64,000 nucleotides of DNA. Source: Streptomyces sp. RerS4 (GTDB taxonomy: Bacteria > Actinomycetota > Actinomycetes > Streptomycetales > Streptomycetaceae). The notes under the pieces were generated by a model that worked only from the letters and a program-made list of their open reading frames with translations, searched no databases and had not been told where the DNA came from. Within the stretch, counting starts at the first letter, position 1, and every line of letters begins with the position of its first letter. The position numbers and the translations under genes were made by a program. Location: assembly GCF_023515955.1 (NCBI RefSeq), contig NZ_CP097322.1, positions 2,420,001 to 2,484,000 of the forward strand, in the 5' to 3' direction. This document shows, one piece after another, positions 33,648 to 42,594 of the stretch.

Positions 33648-35246
33648 ATGACGCCGGACGAGCGGGCGCGGACGCGGGCCGGGGAGGCGGGCGGCGAGGG
33701 CGAGGAGCCGTCGCCGTCCACCCTCCCCGTGCTGCTGGAGGCGGTCCTCAGCGTCGGCTCGGACCTGGAGCTGCGTACGACGCTCCAGCACATCGTGGAA
33801 TCCGCCGCCGACCTGTGCGCGGCGCGGTACGCGGCGCTCGGCGTCGTCGATCCCGAGCGCGGCCGGCTGACCGACCTGTTCACCGCCGGGATGACCGACG
33901 CCGAGCGGGCCGCGATCGGACGGCTGCCCGACGGGCGCAGCGGTGTGCTCGGCGCGCTGATCGGCGACCCGCGTCCGCTGCTGCTGGACGACCTCACGCA
34001 GGACGCCCGTTCCGTCGGCTTCCCGCCCGGACATCCGCCGATGCGCAGCTTCCTGGGGGTGCCGATCCGGGTGCACACCGAGGTGTTCGGGAACCTGTAC
34101 CTCACCGAGAAGCGCGGCGGCGGCCCCTTCACCGAAGAGGACCTCGCGCTGGCGCGGGTGCTGGCGTCGCAGGCCGGCATAGCGATCGGCAACGCCCGGC
34201 TCTACGAGACCGCGCGCCGCCGGGAGCGGTGGATCGAGGGGGCCGCCGCCGTGACGACCACCCTGCTGGCGGGCAGCCCGGCGGCCGACGCGCTGATGTG
34301 CGTGGCCGAACGGGCCCGGCTGCTGGCCGACGCGGCGGCCGGCGTGGTGCTCCAGCCGACCCCGGAGGGCGGCATGGAGATCGTGGCCGCCTCCACGCAC
34401 GGGGACCCGGGGGACCTGGTGGGGACGGCGATCGCCCCCGGCTCACCGGTCCTCGAACAACTCCTGGGCGGCGAGCCCGTCTTCATCGAGGACTCGGCGA
34501 CGGACCCCCGGATGACCACACACGTGCGGGAACGATTCGGCCCGAGCATGATGCTGCCGCTCCAGAGCGGCGGGCAGCTCATCGGCACCCTCGCGCTGCC
34601 GCGCGCCCGGGGCGGACCGGCGTACGACGCGGTGGACCGGCTGCTGGCCTCGCAGTTCGCCTCGCAGGCCGCGCTGGCCCTCGTCCTGGCGGACGCGCAG
34701 CACGACCGCGAGCAGCTCGCCGTCTACGAGGACCGCGACCGGATCGCCCGCGACCTCCACGACCTGGTGGTCCAACGGTTGTTCGCGACGGAGATGATGC
34801 TGGAGAGCACGCGGCGGCGCTCGTCGAACGCGCCGTCCGGGGACACGGTGGACGAGGAACTGGGCCGGGCCGTGGACGAGCTGGACTCCACGATCCAGGA
34901 GGTCCGCACCGCGATCTTCGCCCTCCAACAGCCGCCGACGGACGCCCCGACGACGTTCCGGGGGCGGGTGCTGCGCGAGACGGGCGGCGCGGCGGTGCTG
35001 CTGGGCTTCCAGCCGTCGGTGCACTTCGCGGGCGCGGTGGACGCGCTGCTGCCGGACCCGGTGACGACGGAGCTGCTGTCGGCCCTGCGCGGCGCCCTCG
35101 CGGCGGCCCACCGCCGCACCGGCGTCAGCGCGATCGAGGTCGAGATCGACGCGACGGCCTCCCGCGTCCGCCTCACGGTCTCCGACGACGGCATGACGGA
35201 ATCCCCCACCCGAGGCACGACCCTGACATGGGAGGCCCCGCTGTAA
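33648..35246 (+). CDS. Two-GAF sensor protein with degenerate histidine-kinase core
   Basis: A 532-residue protein: two GAF domains (about 40-185 and 205-345), a HisKA_3 dimerisation helix with the phosphoacceptor His371 in RDLHDLVVQRLF, then a HATPase-like end. The ATPase domain lacks the N-box Asn (LRGALAAAHRRT where family members have an N) and has no GLGL-type G2 box; the chain ends soon after SDDGMTES. It resembles DevS/DosT-type sensors without clear haem ligands. It is probably co-transcribed with mbl. A regulatory role without kinase activity is inferred. Confidence 0.8.
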   Translation: MTPDERARTRAGEAGGEGEEPSPSTLPVLLEAVLSVGSDLELRTTLQHIVESAADLCAARYAALGVVDPERGRLTDLFTAGMTDAERAAIGRLPDGRSGVLGALIGDPRPLLLDDLTQDARSVGFPPGHPPMRSFLGVPIRVHTEVFGNLYLTEKRGGGPFTEEDLALARVLASQAGIAIGNARLYETARRRERWIEGAAAVTTTLLAGSPAADALMCVAERARLLADAAAGVVLQPTPEGGMEIVAASTHGDPGDLVGTAIAPGSPVLEQLLGGEPVFIEDSATDPRMTTHVRERFGPSMMLPLQSGGQLIGTLALPRARGGPAYDAVDRLLASQFASQAALALVLADAQHDREQLAVYEDRDRIARDLHDLVVQRLFATEMMLESTRRRSSNAPSGDTVDEELGRAVDELDSTIQEVRTAIFALQQPPTDAPTTFRGRVLRETGGAAVLLGFQPSVHFAGAVDALLPDPVTTELLSALRGALAAAHRRTGVSAIEVEIDATASRVRLTVSDDGMTESPTRGTTLTWEAPL

Positions 35247-35360
35247 CGGCCCCCTGGGGTGAGCCCGCGTGGGCGGACGACGGCACGCCGGAGGCGGGGA
35301 GCGGGGAAGGCCCGGCCCCGGACCGAGGCGCTTGGACGCGGAGGCTCTCGGGAGGCTGGA

Positions 35361-35379
35361 GGGTGTCTCGCGGATCACG
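35361..35379. repeat. Solo sequence similar to the element's end
   Basis: GGGTGTCTCGCGGATCACG matches the palindromic element's terminal GGGTGTCTTTCGGATCAGG at 16 of 19 positions; no partner arm was found nearby. Confidence 0.35.
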
Positions 35380-35412
35380 TTCCACGCCCGGCCCGATCGG
35401 CGGGGCACGGCC

Positions 35413-35418
35413 TAGGGT
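35413..35418 (+). promoter_or_regulatory. -10 box of the carboxyltransferase gene
   Basis: TAGGGT, then six bases (GAAGGC), then GTG 35425. Confidence 0.45.
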
Positions 35419-35424
35419 GAAGGC

Positions 35425-36147
35425 GTGACGATCCGCCTCTCGGCCCGTGCGGCCATCGCCTCCCTCACCGACCCCGGCAGCTTCACGGAACTCCCCGCGC
35501 CCCCACGGGAGTCCCCGGACGACGGTCCCATCGGCTGGACGGGCTACGACGCCTCCCGGGCCCGCGCCACCGCCCGGACCGGTGAGTCCGAGTCCGTCGT
35601 CACCGGCACCGCCCTCATCGGTGGCCGGCCGGCCACCGTGATCTCCTTCGAGTTCGGCTTCCTCGGCGGGTCCCTCGGCCAACGGACCGGAGACCGGCTC
35701 GAAGCCGCGTACACCCACGCTCGCGAACGCCGCCTGCCGCTGGTCTCCCTGATCGCCACCGGTGGCTCCCGCATGCAGGAGGGGATGCTCGCGCTGGCCC
35801 AGCTCCAGCGCGTCGCCCGGCAGAGCGTGCTGACCCGGGCCGCCGGGCTGCCGCAGATCGCGGTGCTGCGCGATCCCACCACCGGGGGCGGTTGGGCCAC
35901 CCTCGGGGCCGGGGCCGACGTGGTGTTGGCGCTGCCCGGGGCGCAGGTCGGCTTCGCCGGGTCCCGGGTGCGGCCCGCCGACGCCGACCCGGAGGCCTAC
36001 TCCGCCGAGGGACAGTACGCCGCCGGGCACGTCGACGCCGTCGTGCCGGCCCCGGAGCTGCCGGGCGTCCTCGCGGACTGGCTGCGCGTGCTGGCCGCGC
36101 CCCGCCCGGCCGGGCCGGTGGAACCCCGGCCGCACTGGCCGACGTAG
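35425..36147 (+). CDS. Carboxyltransferase, beta-like half (5' part of frameshifted gene)
   Basis: A 240-residue crotonase-fold domain like the beta (AccD) half of biotin-dependent carboxyltransferases; ATGGSRMQEG (about 111-120) and the TTGGGWA segment are typical. No N-terminal zinc ribbon. The frame ends at TAG 36145-36147, while the alpha-like half continues one frame back. A single -1 shift at CCCC 36124-36127 would fuse both into one 448-residue protein. Biotin carboxylase and biotin carrier genes are not nearby. The acyl-CoA substrate is unknown. Confidence 0.8.
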   Translation: MTIRLSARAAIASLTDPGSFTELPAPPRESPDDGPIGWTGYDASRARATARTGESESVVTGTALIGGRPATVISFEFGFLGGSLGQRTGDRLEAAYTHARERRLPLVSLIATGGSRMQEGMLALAQLQRVARQSVLTRAAGLPQIAVLRDPTTGGGWATLGAGADVVLALPGAQVGFAGSRVRPADADPEAYSAEGQYAAGHVDAVVPAPELPGVLADWLRVLAAPRPAGPVEPRPHWPT

Positions 36148-36770
36148 CGGCTCCGCGCAGCGGCTGGGACGCCGTCCGGCAGGCCCGGCACCCGGAGCGG
36201 CCGCGCGCCGAGGCGTACCTGGACGCCCACTTCGAGGTGCGCCTGCCGCTGCGCGGGGACCGGGCCGGCGGCGTCGACCCGGGGATGCTGTGCGGGTTCG
36301 GGCTGCGCGAGGGGCGGGCCGTCGCGTACGCCGCCCAGTGCGGCACCGCCACCCGCCCGGCGGGCTACCGTACGGCCGCCCGCGTGATCCGGCTCGCCGA
36401 CCGGCTCGGGATCCCGGTGCTCACCCTGGTGGACACCCCCGGCGCGGCCAACGACGCCGCCGCCGAGCACGCGGGCGCCGGCGCGGCCATCGCCGACACG
36501 TTCGCGGCGGTCGCGGCGGCCGGCGTCCCGGTGACCACCCTGCTCATCGGCGAGGGCGGCTCCGGCGGGGCCCTCGCCCTGGCCGCGCCCGGGAACACCT
36601 GGGTGACCCCGGACAGCTACTTCTCCGTCATCGCCCCGGAGTTGGCGGCGGCCATCCTCAAGCGCCCCGCCGAGGAGGCCCCGGCCACCGCCGACCAGCT
36701 CCGCATCCGCCCCCAGGACCTGGTGGCCCTGGGGGTCGCCCGGGGCATCGTGGCACCGAACACCCCCTAG
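36126..36770 (+). CDS. Carboxyltransferase, alpha-like half (3' part of frameshifted gene)
   Basis: About 214 residues of the alpha (AccA) half: [15 protein letters not shown], a DTPGA motif and [11 protein letters not shown] are AccA hallmarks. No ATG, GTG or TTG exists in this frame between 35892 and the GTG near 36235, which is already inside the conserved domain, so it cannot start on its own and be complete. It must be expressed by frameshift from the upstream frame, or the gene is broken, or the sequence has an error. The start coordinate given is the point where the frames would join. Confidence 0.75.
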   Translation, partial: PAALADVAAPRSGWDAVRQARHPERPRAEAYLDAHFEVRLPLRGDRAGGVDPGMLCGFGLREGRAVAYAAQCGTATRPAGYRTAARVIRLADRLGIPVLTLVDTPGAANDAAAEHAGAGAAIADTFAAVAAAGVPVTTLLIGEGGSGGALALAAPGNTWVTPDSYFSVIAPELAAAILKRPAEEAPATADQLRIRPQDLVALGVARGIVAPNTP

Positions 36771-36975
36771 AACGGGGCGGCAGCTTCACCTCCACCGTGT
36801 ACAGGCGGGTGACCTGCTGGGGGAGCTTCGAGGGGGCGCCCAGCGTCGGGCAGGCGTCGAGATCGCCGATCGGGGTCTCGCGGGCGGCCCGCAGGCGCGG
36901 GCCCTCGGCCGGCGACGGCCGGCGGAAGACCCGCCGACCGCACCGCAAAGAACCGGCCAACTCCCAGACGCTCCG
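36771..36975 (-). other. Intergenic, possible coding remnant
   Basis: This 205-bp stretch between convergent genes has a minus-strand frame with protein-like sequence ([26 protein letters not shown] at about 36780-36890) with no good start, which then runs antisense into the carboxyltransferase. It could be the tail of a decayed gene. Confidence 0.3.
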
Positions 36976-38232
36976 TCAGGCCTGCGGCGAGCGGGCGTCG
37001 TAGCGCGCGAAGTCACGCCAGCGCGCGGCGAGCAGGCCCAGTACGAGTACGCACGCCAGCCCCCCGCCGGTCACCGCGACGGCCGGGGAGGTGAGATCGG
37101 CGGCGGTCCCGGCGAGGAAGTCGCCGAGCCGGGGTCCGCCCGCGACGACGACGATGAACACGCCCTGGAGCCGGCCCCGCATGCCGTCCGGGGTGGCGGC
37201 CTGGAGCATCGTCGTGCGGAACACCATCGAGATGGTGTCGGCGCACCCGGCCAGCGCCAGGAAGAGCAACCCGAGCCACAGGTTGCGCGTGAGCCCGAAG
37301 ACGGCGACGGCCAACCCCCAGGCGGCCACCGACAGCAGGATCGCCAGCCCGTGCCGGTGGACGCGTCCCTGCCAGCCGGAGAACAGGCCGCCCAGCAGCG
37401 CCCCGACGGCCGGCGCGGCCACCAGCAGGCCGACCGTACGGGCGTCACCGCCGTACCAGAGCACGGCGACGGCCGGGAACAACGCCCGAGGGTGGGCCAA
37501 CACCATGGCGGCCAGGTCGGAGAAGAAGGTCATGCGGATGTTGGGCCGGGTCCCGAGGAAGCGCAGCCCGTCCAGCACCGACGCCCGCCCCCGCGGCCCG
37601 CCCTCCGGCAGCATCGAAGGCAGCCGCCACATCGCGTACAGGGCGGCGCCGAAGGTGACCACGTCGATCAGGTACGCCGCCTGGTAGCCCCACCAGCCGA
37701 CGATCAGACCGCCGAGGACGGGGCCGGCCATCATCCCGGAGGTCATGGTGACGGAGTTCAACGCGTTGGCGGCGGGCAGCTGCCCGGCCGGCAGCAGGCG
37801 CGGGATCATCGCCGAGCGGGCCGGCCCGCTCAGGGCCGCGCACACGGCCTGGAGGGCGACGACCGTGTAGAGCAGCCAGACCCGGTGGTAGTCGAGGAGG
37901 GCGGCGCCGGCGAGGGCGACGGAGAGCGCGGTGAGCCCGAGGGAGCTGTAGAGGCCGAGCTTGCGCCGGTCGACGCTGTCGGCGATGGCGCCGCCGTAGA
38001 GCCCGAAGACAACCAGCGGGACGAGGGAACAGAGCCCGACGAGTCCGACTGCGAAGTTCGACCGGGTGATCTCGTAGACCTGGAGCGAGATCGCGAGGGT
38101 GGTCATCGCCTGGCCCGTCCAGGAGACGGTGCCGCCGATCCACAGCCGGCGGTAGTCGGCGGAGGTCCGCAGGGGCGTCAGGTCGGCGAATATGCGGCGC
38201 CGGGGGCGGGTGGAAGACGTCGAACCGGTCAC
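36976..38232 (-). CDS. MFS transporter, EntS/MFS_3 type
   Basis: A 418-residue, 12-helix major facilitator protein of the EntS-like group, which exports siderophores or drugs. The loop 2-3 motif appears as GGAIADSVDRRKL; a GPARSAMIPRLLP segment follows helix 4. GTG 38232 lies five bases after TATCAT and no ribosome-binding site is evident; the frame runs open to 38313. No siderophore genes are nearby, so the substrate is unknown. Confidence 0.9.
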   Translation of the reverse strand: MTGSTSSTRPRRRIFADLTPLRTSADYRRLWIGGTVSWTGQAMTTLAISLQVYEITRSNFAVGLVGLCSLVPLVVFGLYGGAIADSVDRRKLGLYSSLGLTALSVALAGAALLDYHRVWLLYTVVALQAVCAALSGPARSAMIPRLLPAGQLPAANALNSVTMTSGMMAGPVLGGLIVGWWGYQAAYLIDVVTFGAALYAMWRLPSMLPEGGPRGRASVLDGLRFLGTRPNIRMTFFSDLAAMVLAHPRALFPAVAVLWYGGDARTVGLLVAAPAVGALLGGLFSGWQGRVHRHGLAILLSVAAWGLAVAVFGLTRNLWLGLLFLALAGCADTISMVFRTTMLQAATPDGMRGRLQGVFIVVVAGGPRLGDFLAGTAADLTSPAVAVTGGGLACVLVLGLLAARWRDFARYDARSPQA

Positions 38233-38496
38233 ACGGGATGATAACCACCACCTCGGCGGGCCCCGGGCGGCCGAGGACCTCGTCACCGCCGCGGGGGGCC
38301 GCGCCCCCGGCAAGGGCGAAGGCCGCGCTTCCCGACACCCACCCGCCCCGCACTCCCCACCCGGAACGGCGGCCCCAGACCGGTGTCCCGCTTGCCGCTA
38401 ACCCGCCACTATCACCGGAGATTTGACTGAATCGACGTACCCCCGCGCCTCCCGTTCAGCTCATGATGAAAAGACTCGTATGTCCAGGGAGGCGTA

Positions 38497-39684
38497 GTGA
38501 TCGAACCTGGCAACAGCACCACGAGCACCGGTGACACCGGCCAAACCGGCCCCTCCGGCCACGGCCTGCGCACCGTCAGCGGCGTCACCACACCCCTCAC
38601 GGTCGGGGTCGAGGAGGAGTTCCTCCTCGTCGACGCCGACACCCTGCGGGTGGTCCCCGCCGCACCCCGCGTCCTCGCCACCGCCGCCGGACTCCCCCAG
38701 CAACTGCACGCCGAGGGCACCCGGTACCAGGTGGAGATCTCGACCCCGGTCGCCGACTCCTCGGCCACCCTGCGCGAGGAGCTCGCCGCCCTGCGGCGCA
38801 CCCTCGCCGCGGCGGCCCGTGAGCACGGCTGCCGGCTGCTGGCCGCTCCCTCGCCCGTCGTGGCGGTGCCCGGACCCCTGCACCTGACCGACGACGAGCC
38901 CCGACAGCGCGAGCAGCACCGCCGCTTCGGCGCCCTGACCGACACCCTGGTCAGCTGCGGCCGACACATCCACATCGGCACCCTCGACGTGGACACGGCG
39001 GTGGCCGTCTCCAATCGGGTCAGACCGTGGCTGCCCACGCTGATCGCGCTGGCCGCCAACTCCCCCTTCTGGGGCGGCCGGGACACCGGTCACGCCAGTT
39101 GGCGGGCGATGGCCTGGTCGGGCTGGCCCTCCGCGGGCCCGCCTCCGCACTTCACGTCCACCGCCCACTTCCGGCGCTCGGTGCAGACCCTGCTCGGCTC
39201 CGGGGCGGCCCTGGACACCAAGATGGTCTACTGGGACCTGCGCCCGTCGGGGAACTGGCCCACGCTCGAAATCCGGGCCCCCGACATGTCCCCGGACCTC
39301 GACACGGCCGTCCTCCAGGCCGAGCTGGCCCGCGCCCTGGTGGCGACGGCCCTGCGCGAGATCGCGGAGCAGCGGCCCGATCCGCCCGTACGGGACGACG
39401 TACTGCGCCTCGCGCGCTGGCGGGCGGCGCACGACGGCCTGGAGGGGTTCGGCCTCGATCCGTACACGGGCGCCGAACTCCCGGCGGCCGACCTCGCGGA
39501 GGCCCTCCTCGACCTCGTCGCCCCGGCCCTGGCCGCCGCCGGCGACCTCGACCACGCGGCCAAGACCCTGGGCGGGCTGTTGCGCGACGGCTCGGGCGCC
39601 GCGCGACAACGCACGGCCTTCGCCCGCCGCCACGACCTGACCGACGTACTGCGCCGGCTGGTGGAGGAGACGGAGAACTTCTGA
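38497..39684 (+). CDS. Carboxylate-amine ligase, YbdK/GCS2 family
   Basis: A 395-residue ATP-dependent ligase of the glutamate-cysteine ligase 2 family. Conserved segments: VGVEEEFLLVD (about 36-46), YQVEIST, and RHIHIG near 155. In actinobacteria several paralogues exist, including EgtA-like and YbdK-like forms; the exact product is not predictable. GTG 38497 follows AGGGAGG. Monocistronic, with a hairpin after it. Confidence 0.9.
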   Translation: MIEPGNSTTSTGDTGQTGPSGHGLRTVSGVTTPLTVGVEEEFLLVDADTLRVVPAAPRVLATAAGLPQQLHAEGTRYQVEISTPVADSSATLREELAALRRTLAAAAREHGCRLLAAPSPVVAVPGPLHLTDDEPRQREQHRRFGALTDTLVSCGRHIHIGTLDVDTAVAVSNRVRPWLPTLIALAANSPFWGGRDTGHASWRAMAWSGWPSAGPPPHFTSTAHFRRSVQTLLGSGAALDTKMVYWDLRPSGNWPTLEIRAPDMSPDLDTAVLQAELARALVATALREIAEQRPDPPVRDDVLRLARWRAAHDGLEGFGLDPYTGAELPAADLAEALLDLVAPALAAAGDLDHAAKTLGGLLRDGSGAARQRTAFARRHDLTDVLRRLVEETENF

Positions 39685-39694
39685 CCCCCGCGGC

Positions 39695-39714
39695 GTCCGC
39701 CCTCCGGGGCGGAC
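39695..39714 (+). terminator. Hairpin after the YbdK-type ligase
   Basis: An eight-bp stem GTCCGCCC with a TCCG loop, 11 bases after the stop. Confidence 0.55.
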
Positions 39715-39765
39715 CCGCCCGGCCTTGGTTTCCTGACGGCGTACGGTCGGCCTCGGGTAGGGGGG

Positions 39766-39792
39766 CCGTCTCCCCCCGTGCGGGGGAGACGG
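39766..39792. terminator. Terminator between ligase and response regulator genes
   Basis: An 11-bp perfect stem CCGTCTCCCCC (39766-39776) and complement (39782-39792), five-base loop, between convergent genes; it probably ends the response-regulator transcript. Confidence 0.75.
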
Positions 39793-39857
39793 TCAGGACC
39801 GGGGACGGACTCCGCACTGCGCAAGGGCCCCGGAAGCGGTTGCGCGCTGACACCGAG

Positions 39858-40538
39858 TCAACGGGGGCGTGGCGGGACCAGCCCGGCCTCGTACGCGGAG
39901 ATGGCCGCCTCCACCCGGTTGCGCGCGCCCAATTTCGCGAGCACCGCGCTGACGTGCGCCTTCACCGTCCCCTCGACCAGGTGGAGCCGGTTCGCTATCT
40001 CCGCGTTGGACAGCCCGGTCCCGAGACCGGCCAGCACCTCGCGCTCCCGTTCCGTCAGCCGTTCCAGCGAGCGGTGGGGATGCGCCGCCCGGTGGGCCCG
40101 CAACCCCGCGATGACCCGGCCGGCCACCCGCGGAGACAGGTAGGCCCCGCCGGCTCCCACCGCCCGTACTCCGTTGAGCAGTTCTCTCGGGTCGTCCGCC
40201 TTCAGCAGGAATCCGTCGGCGCCCTCCTCCAGGGCGCGGGTGACGTACTCGTCCTGACCGAAGGTCGTCAGCATGATCACGCCGACCCCCGTCAGCTCTC
40301 GGTGAAGCCGCGTCACTGCCGCCAACCCGTCCATGCCGGGCATCTGGATGTCCAACAGCACCACGTCCGGCCGGTGTCGGCGGGTGAGCGCGATGGCCTC
40401 GTGCCCGTCGCCCGCCTCGGCGACCACCTCGACGTGCGGGTCCCGGGCCAGGATGGCCCGCACCCCGGCCCGGACCATGGCCTCGTCGTCGGCCACCAGG
40501 ACCCGGACCGGTGGGCTGTTCGCTGTCGTCGCTTCCAC
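39858..40538 (-). CDS. NarL/FixJ family response regulator
   Basis: A 226-residue response regulator: receiver domain with acidic pair D17/D18, phosphoacceptor D63 (LLDIQMPGMDG) and Lys in FLLKADD; C-terminal LuxR HTH (LTEREREVLAGLGTGLSNAEIA at about 160-181). GTG 40538 lies six bases after TAGGCT. It is divergent from an ABC transporter operon that is followed by a histidine kinase at 42595, the likely cognate kinase; the pair probably controls the transporter. Confidence 0.94.
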   Translation of the reverse strand: MEATTANSPPVRVLVADDEAMVRAGVRAILARDPHVEVVAEAGDGHEAIALTRRHRPDVVLLDIQMPGMDGLAAVTRLHRELTGVGVIMLTTFGQDEYVTRALEEGADGFLLKADDPRELLNGVRAVGAGGAYLSPRVAGRVIAGLRAHRAAHPHRSLERLTEREREVLAGLGTGLSNAEIANRLHLVEGTVKAHVSAVLAKLGARNRVEAAISAYEAGLVPPRPR

Positions 40539-40544
40539 GCGGCG

Positions 40545-40550
40545 AGCCTA
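40545..40550 (-). promoter_or_regulatory. -10 box of the response regulator gene
   Basis: TAGGCT on the minus strand, six bases before GTG 40538. Confidence 0.5.
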
Positions 40551-40673
40551 CGGCCGACGCACCCCCGTGCGAACGGCGAGATCCCCACATCAGCCCCCGG
40601 GGCGGGGCACACCCCTGACGAAGGTCAGGACGCCGCTGCCGTTCGACCGATGGGCGTCGGCGCCGCGGACTTC

Positions 40674-40679
40674 TAGCGT
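40674..40679 (+). promoter_or_regulatory. -10 box of the ABC transporter operon
   Basis: TAGCGT, then seven bases, then GTG 40687; no ribosome-binding site. Confidence 0.5.
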
Positions 40680-40686
40680 CGCTTCC

Positions 40687-41655
40687 GTGATCACCCTTCG
40701 AGGACTTACCAAACGCTATGGCGACACCCTCGCCGTGGACGAGCTGACATTCGACGTCCGGGCCGGCCGCGTGACCGGTTTCCTCGGCCCCAACGGGGCC
40801 GGGAAATCCACCACGATGCGCATGATCCTGGGCCTGGACCACCCCACCCGCGGAAGGGCCCTGATCGGCGGACGGCCCTACGCGGACCTGCGACGGCCGC
40901 TGTGCGCGGTGGGAGCGATGCTGGACGCTCGGGCCGTCCACCCGGCCCGTTCCGGCCGCGCGCACCTCGTCGCCCAGGCGCGAGCCAACGGCATCCCTGT
41001 ACGTCGTGTGGACGAGGTGCTGGAGACGGTGGGCCTGACCAAGGCGGCCCGCCGGCCGGCGGGCACGTACTCGCTCGGCATGAGCGGGCGGCTCGGGGTG
41101 GCGGGCGCCCTGCTCGGCGATCCGCCCGTGCTCGTCCTGGATGAGCCGGTCAACGGCCTCGACCCGGACGGCGTGCGGTGGATCCGCCGGCTCGTCCGAG
41201 ACCGGGCGGCGGAAGGACGCACCGTGTTCCTCTCCAGTCACCTGATGAGCGAGATGCAGCTGACGGCCGACCACCTCGTCGTGATCGGACGGGGCCGCCT
41301 GCTGAGCGACACCTCCATGACGGATTTCCTCGCCGCCGCGTCCCCCGCGTCGGCGAGCGCCGTGGTGCCCGACCCCGAGGAGCGGGAGACGCTGGTCCGT
41401 CGCCTGATGACCGCTCCCGGGGTGAGCGTCGAGACGACCGCGTCCGGCGAAATCACCGTCGAGGGCCGTACCGCCGCCGAGATCGGCGACCTGGCCCACG
41501 ACTGCCGGGTTCGGCTGCACCGACTGAGCGACGTACGGGTCTCGCTGGAGCAGGCGTACATGGACCTGACCGCGCGCAGCGTCGAGTACGCGACGGGCGG
41601 CGGCGCGGTCACGGCCGACGCGGCCGCCGCGCCGAACGAAGGGGGACGACAGTGA
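40687..41655 (+). CDS. ABC transporter ATP-binding protein
   Basis: A 322-residue DrrA/NatA-type ATPase. Walker A GPNGAGKS at about 37-44, the signature appears as LGMSGRLGVA (usual LSGGQ, here MSGRL), Walker B VLVLDEPVNGLD, and the His switch SSH. The C-terminal extension of about 90 residues is typical of two-component drug or antibiotic exporters. Its stop overlaps the permease start (GTGA). With the permease it forms an exporter, possibly of antimicrobial peptides or drugs, next to a two-component system. Confidence 0.93.
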   Translation: MITLRGLTKRYGDTLAVDELTFDVRAGRVTGFLGPNGAGKSTTMRMILGLDHPTRGRALIGGRPYADLRRPLCAVGAMLDARAVHPARSGRAHLVAQARANGIPVRRVDEVLETVGLTKAARRPAGTYSLGMSGRLGVAGALLGDPPVLVLDEPVNGLDPDGVRWIRRLVRDRAAEGRTVFLSSHLMSEMQLTADHLVVIGRGRLLSDTSMTDFLAAASPASASAVVPDPEERETLVRRLMTAPGVSVETTASGEITVEGRTAAEIGDLAHDCRVRLHRLSDVRVSLEQAYMDLTARSVEYATGGGAVTADAAAAPNEGGRQ

Positions 41656-42473
41656 CCACGACCACGACACCCGGCAGGCGGACGGACCCTGGGGGCCGGC
41701 CCGTGCCCGACACCCCTGGCCGGGGAGCACCCGGCGGCCTCGCCGGGGCGATCGCCTGCGAATGGACCAAACTGTGGTCCGTCCGGGCCCCCTGGCTCTG
41801 CCTTCTGGCGGGCCTCGCGATCACCGGAGTCTTCACCTACTACTACGCCTCGATCTCCCGCATCAACGACGATCCGATCCAGCCCGTCGGGAACGCGGCG
41901 GCCTCCTCCGCCGTCCTCGTCCAGTTCGCCGTCGTCGTCCTGGCCATGGTCACGGTGACCTCCGAGTACTCGACGGGGAGCGTGCGGGCCTCCCTGTTGT
42001 GGGTGCCCCGGCGGCATCGGGTCCAGACGGCGAAGGCTCTGGTGGCGGCCGTGGTCGCGTTCGTCGCCGGCACCGCGTTCGCCGCCGTGGGCACGGCGGT
42101 GGCCTGGCCGGCTTTCGACGGACGGGCCTCCTTCGAGGTCGGCCCGAGCCTCCGGCAGGTCCTCGCGGTCGGTCTCTACCAGGCGTCGGTCGCCGTGCTG
42201 ACCGTCGGGGTGGCCTTCGCCACGCGCCACCCGGCCGGCGCGCTCTCGTTCCTCGTCACACTCCTGTGGGCCCTGCCGAGCGTGCTCCTGGGGCTCGGAG
42301 GCCCGGCGCTCGCGGAGGTCAACGACCATCTGCCACACGGATCCGGAGACCACTTCATGCGCATCGGGGCCGATGCCCCGCACGCACCGGTGACGGCGTT
42401 CCTGATCGTGGCGGCATGGGCCGTGGCCACGCACCTGATCGGCTTGTACGTGCTGCGCCGCCGGGACGCTTGA
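41652..42473 (+). CDS. ABC transporter permease
   Basis: A 273-residue permease of the ABC-2 type with about six hydrophobic segments starting near residue 42, after a long hydrophilic N-terminus. The cytosolic loop TSEYSTGSVRASLLW at about 104-118 is typical of this family. The GTG start overlaps the ATPase stop by four bases, so the two are translationally coupled. Partner of the ATPase at 40687; substrate unknown. Confidence 0.9.
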   Translation: MTTTTTPGRRTDPGGRPVPDTPGRGAPGGLAGAIACEWTKLWSVRAPWLCLLAGLAITGVFTYYYASISRINDDPIQPVGNAAASSAVLVQFAVVVLAMVTVTSEYSTGSVRASLLWVPRRHRVQTAKALVAAVVAFVAGTAFAAVGTAVAWPAFDGRASFEVGPSLRQVLAVGLYQASVAVLTVGVAFATRHPAGALSFLVTLLWALPSVLLGLGGPALAEVNDHLPHGSGDHFMRIGADAPHAPVTAFLIVAAWAVATHLIGLYVLRRRDA

Positions 42474-42594
42474 CCCCACGTCGGAACCGGGCCCGGACGC
42501 CTCACCGTGCCCACCCCTCGTCGGGCGTCCGGGTCGTCCCGCAGAATCGACCGGGCGTGGTCAGGACATCCATCGGAAGGACGGTCGACGCACC

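Noticed and set aside
36126..36770. Independent accA-like gene
   Set aside because: No canonical start codon upstream of its conserved region in that frame, so it is treated as the second half of a frameshifted gene.
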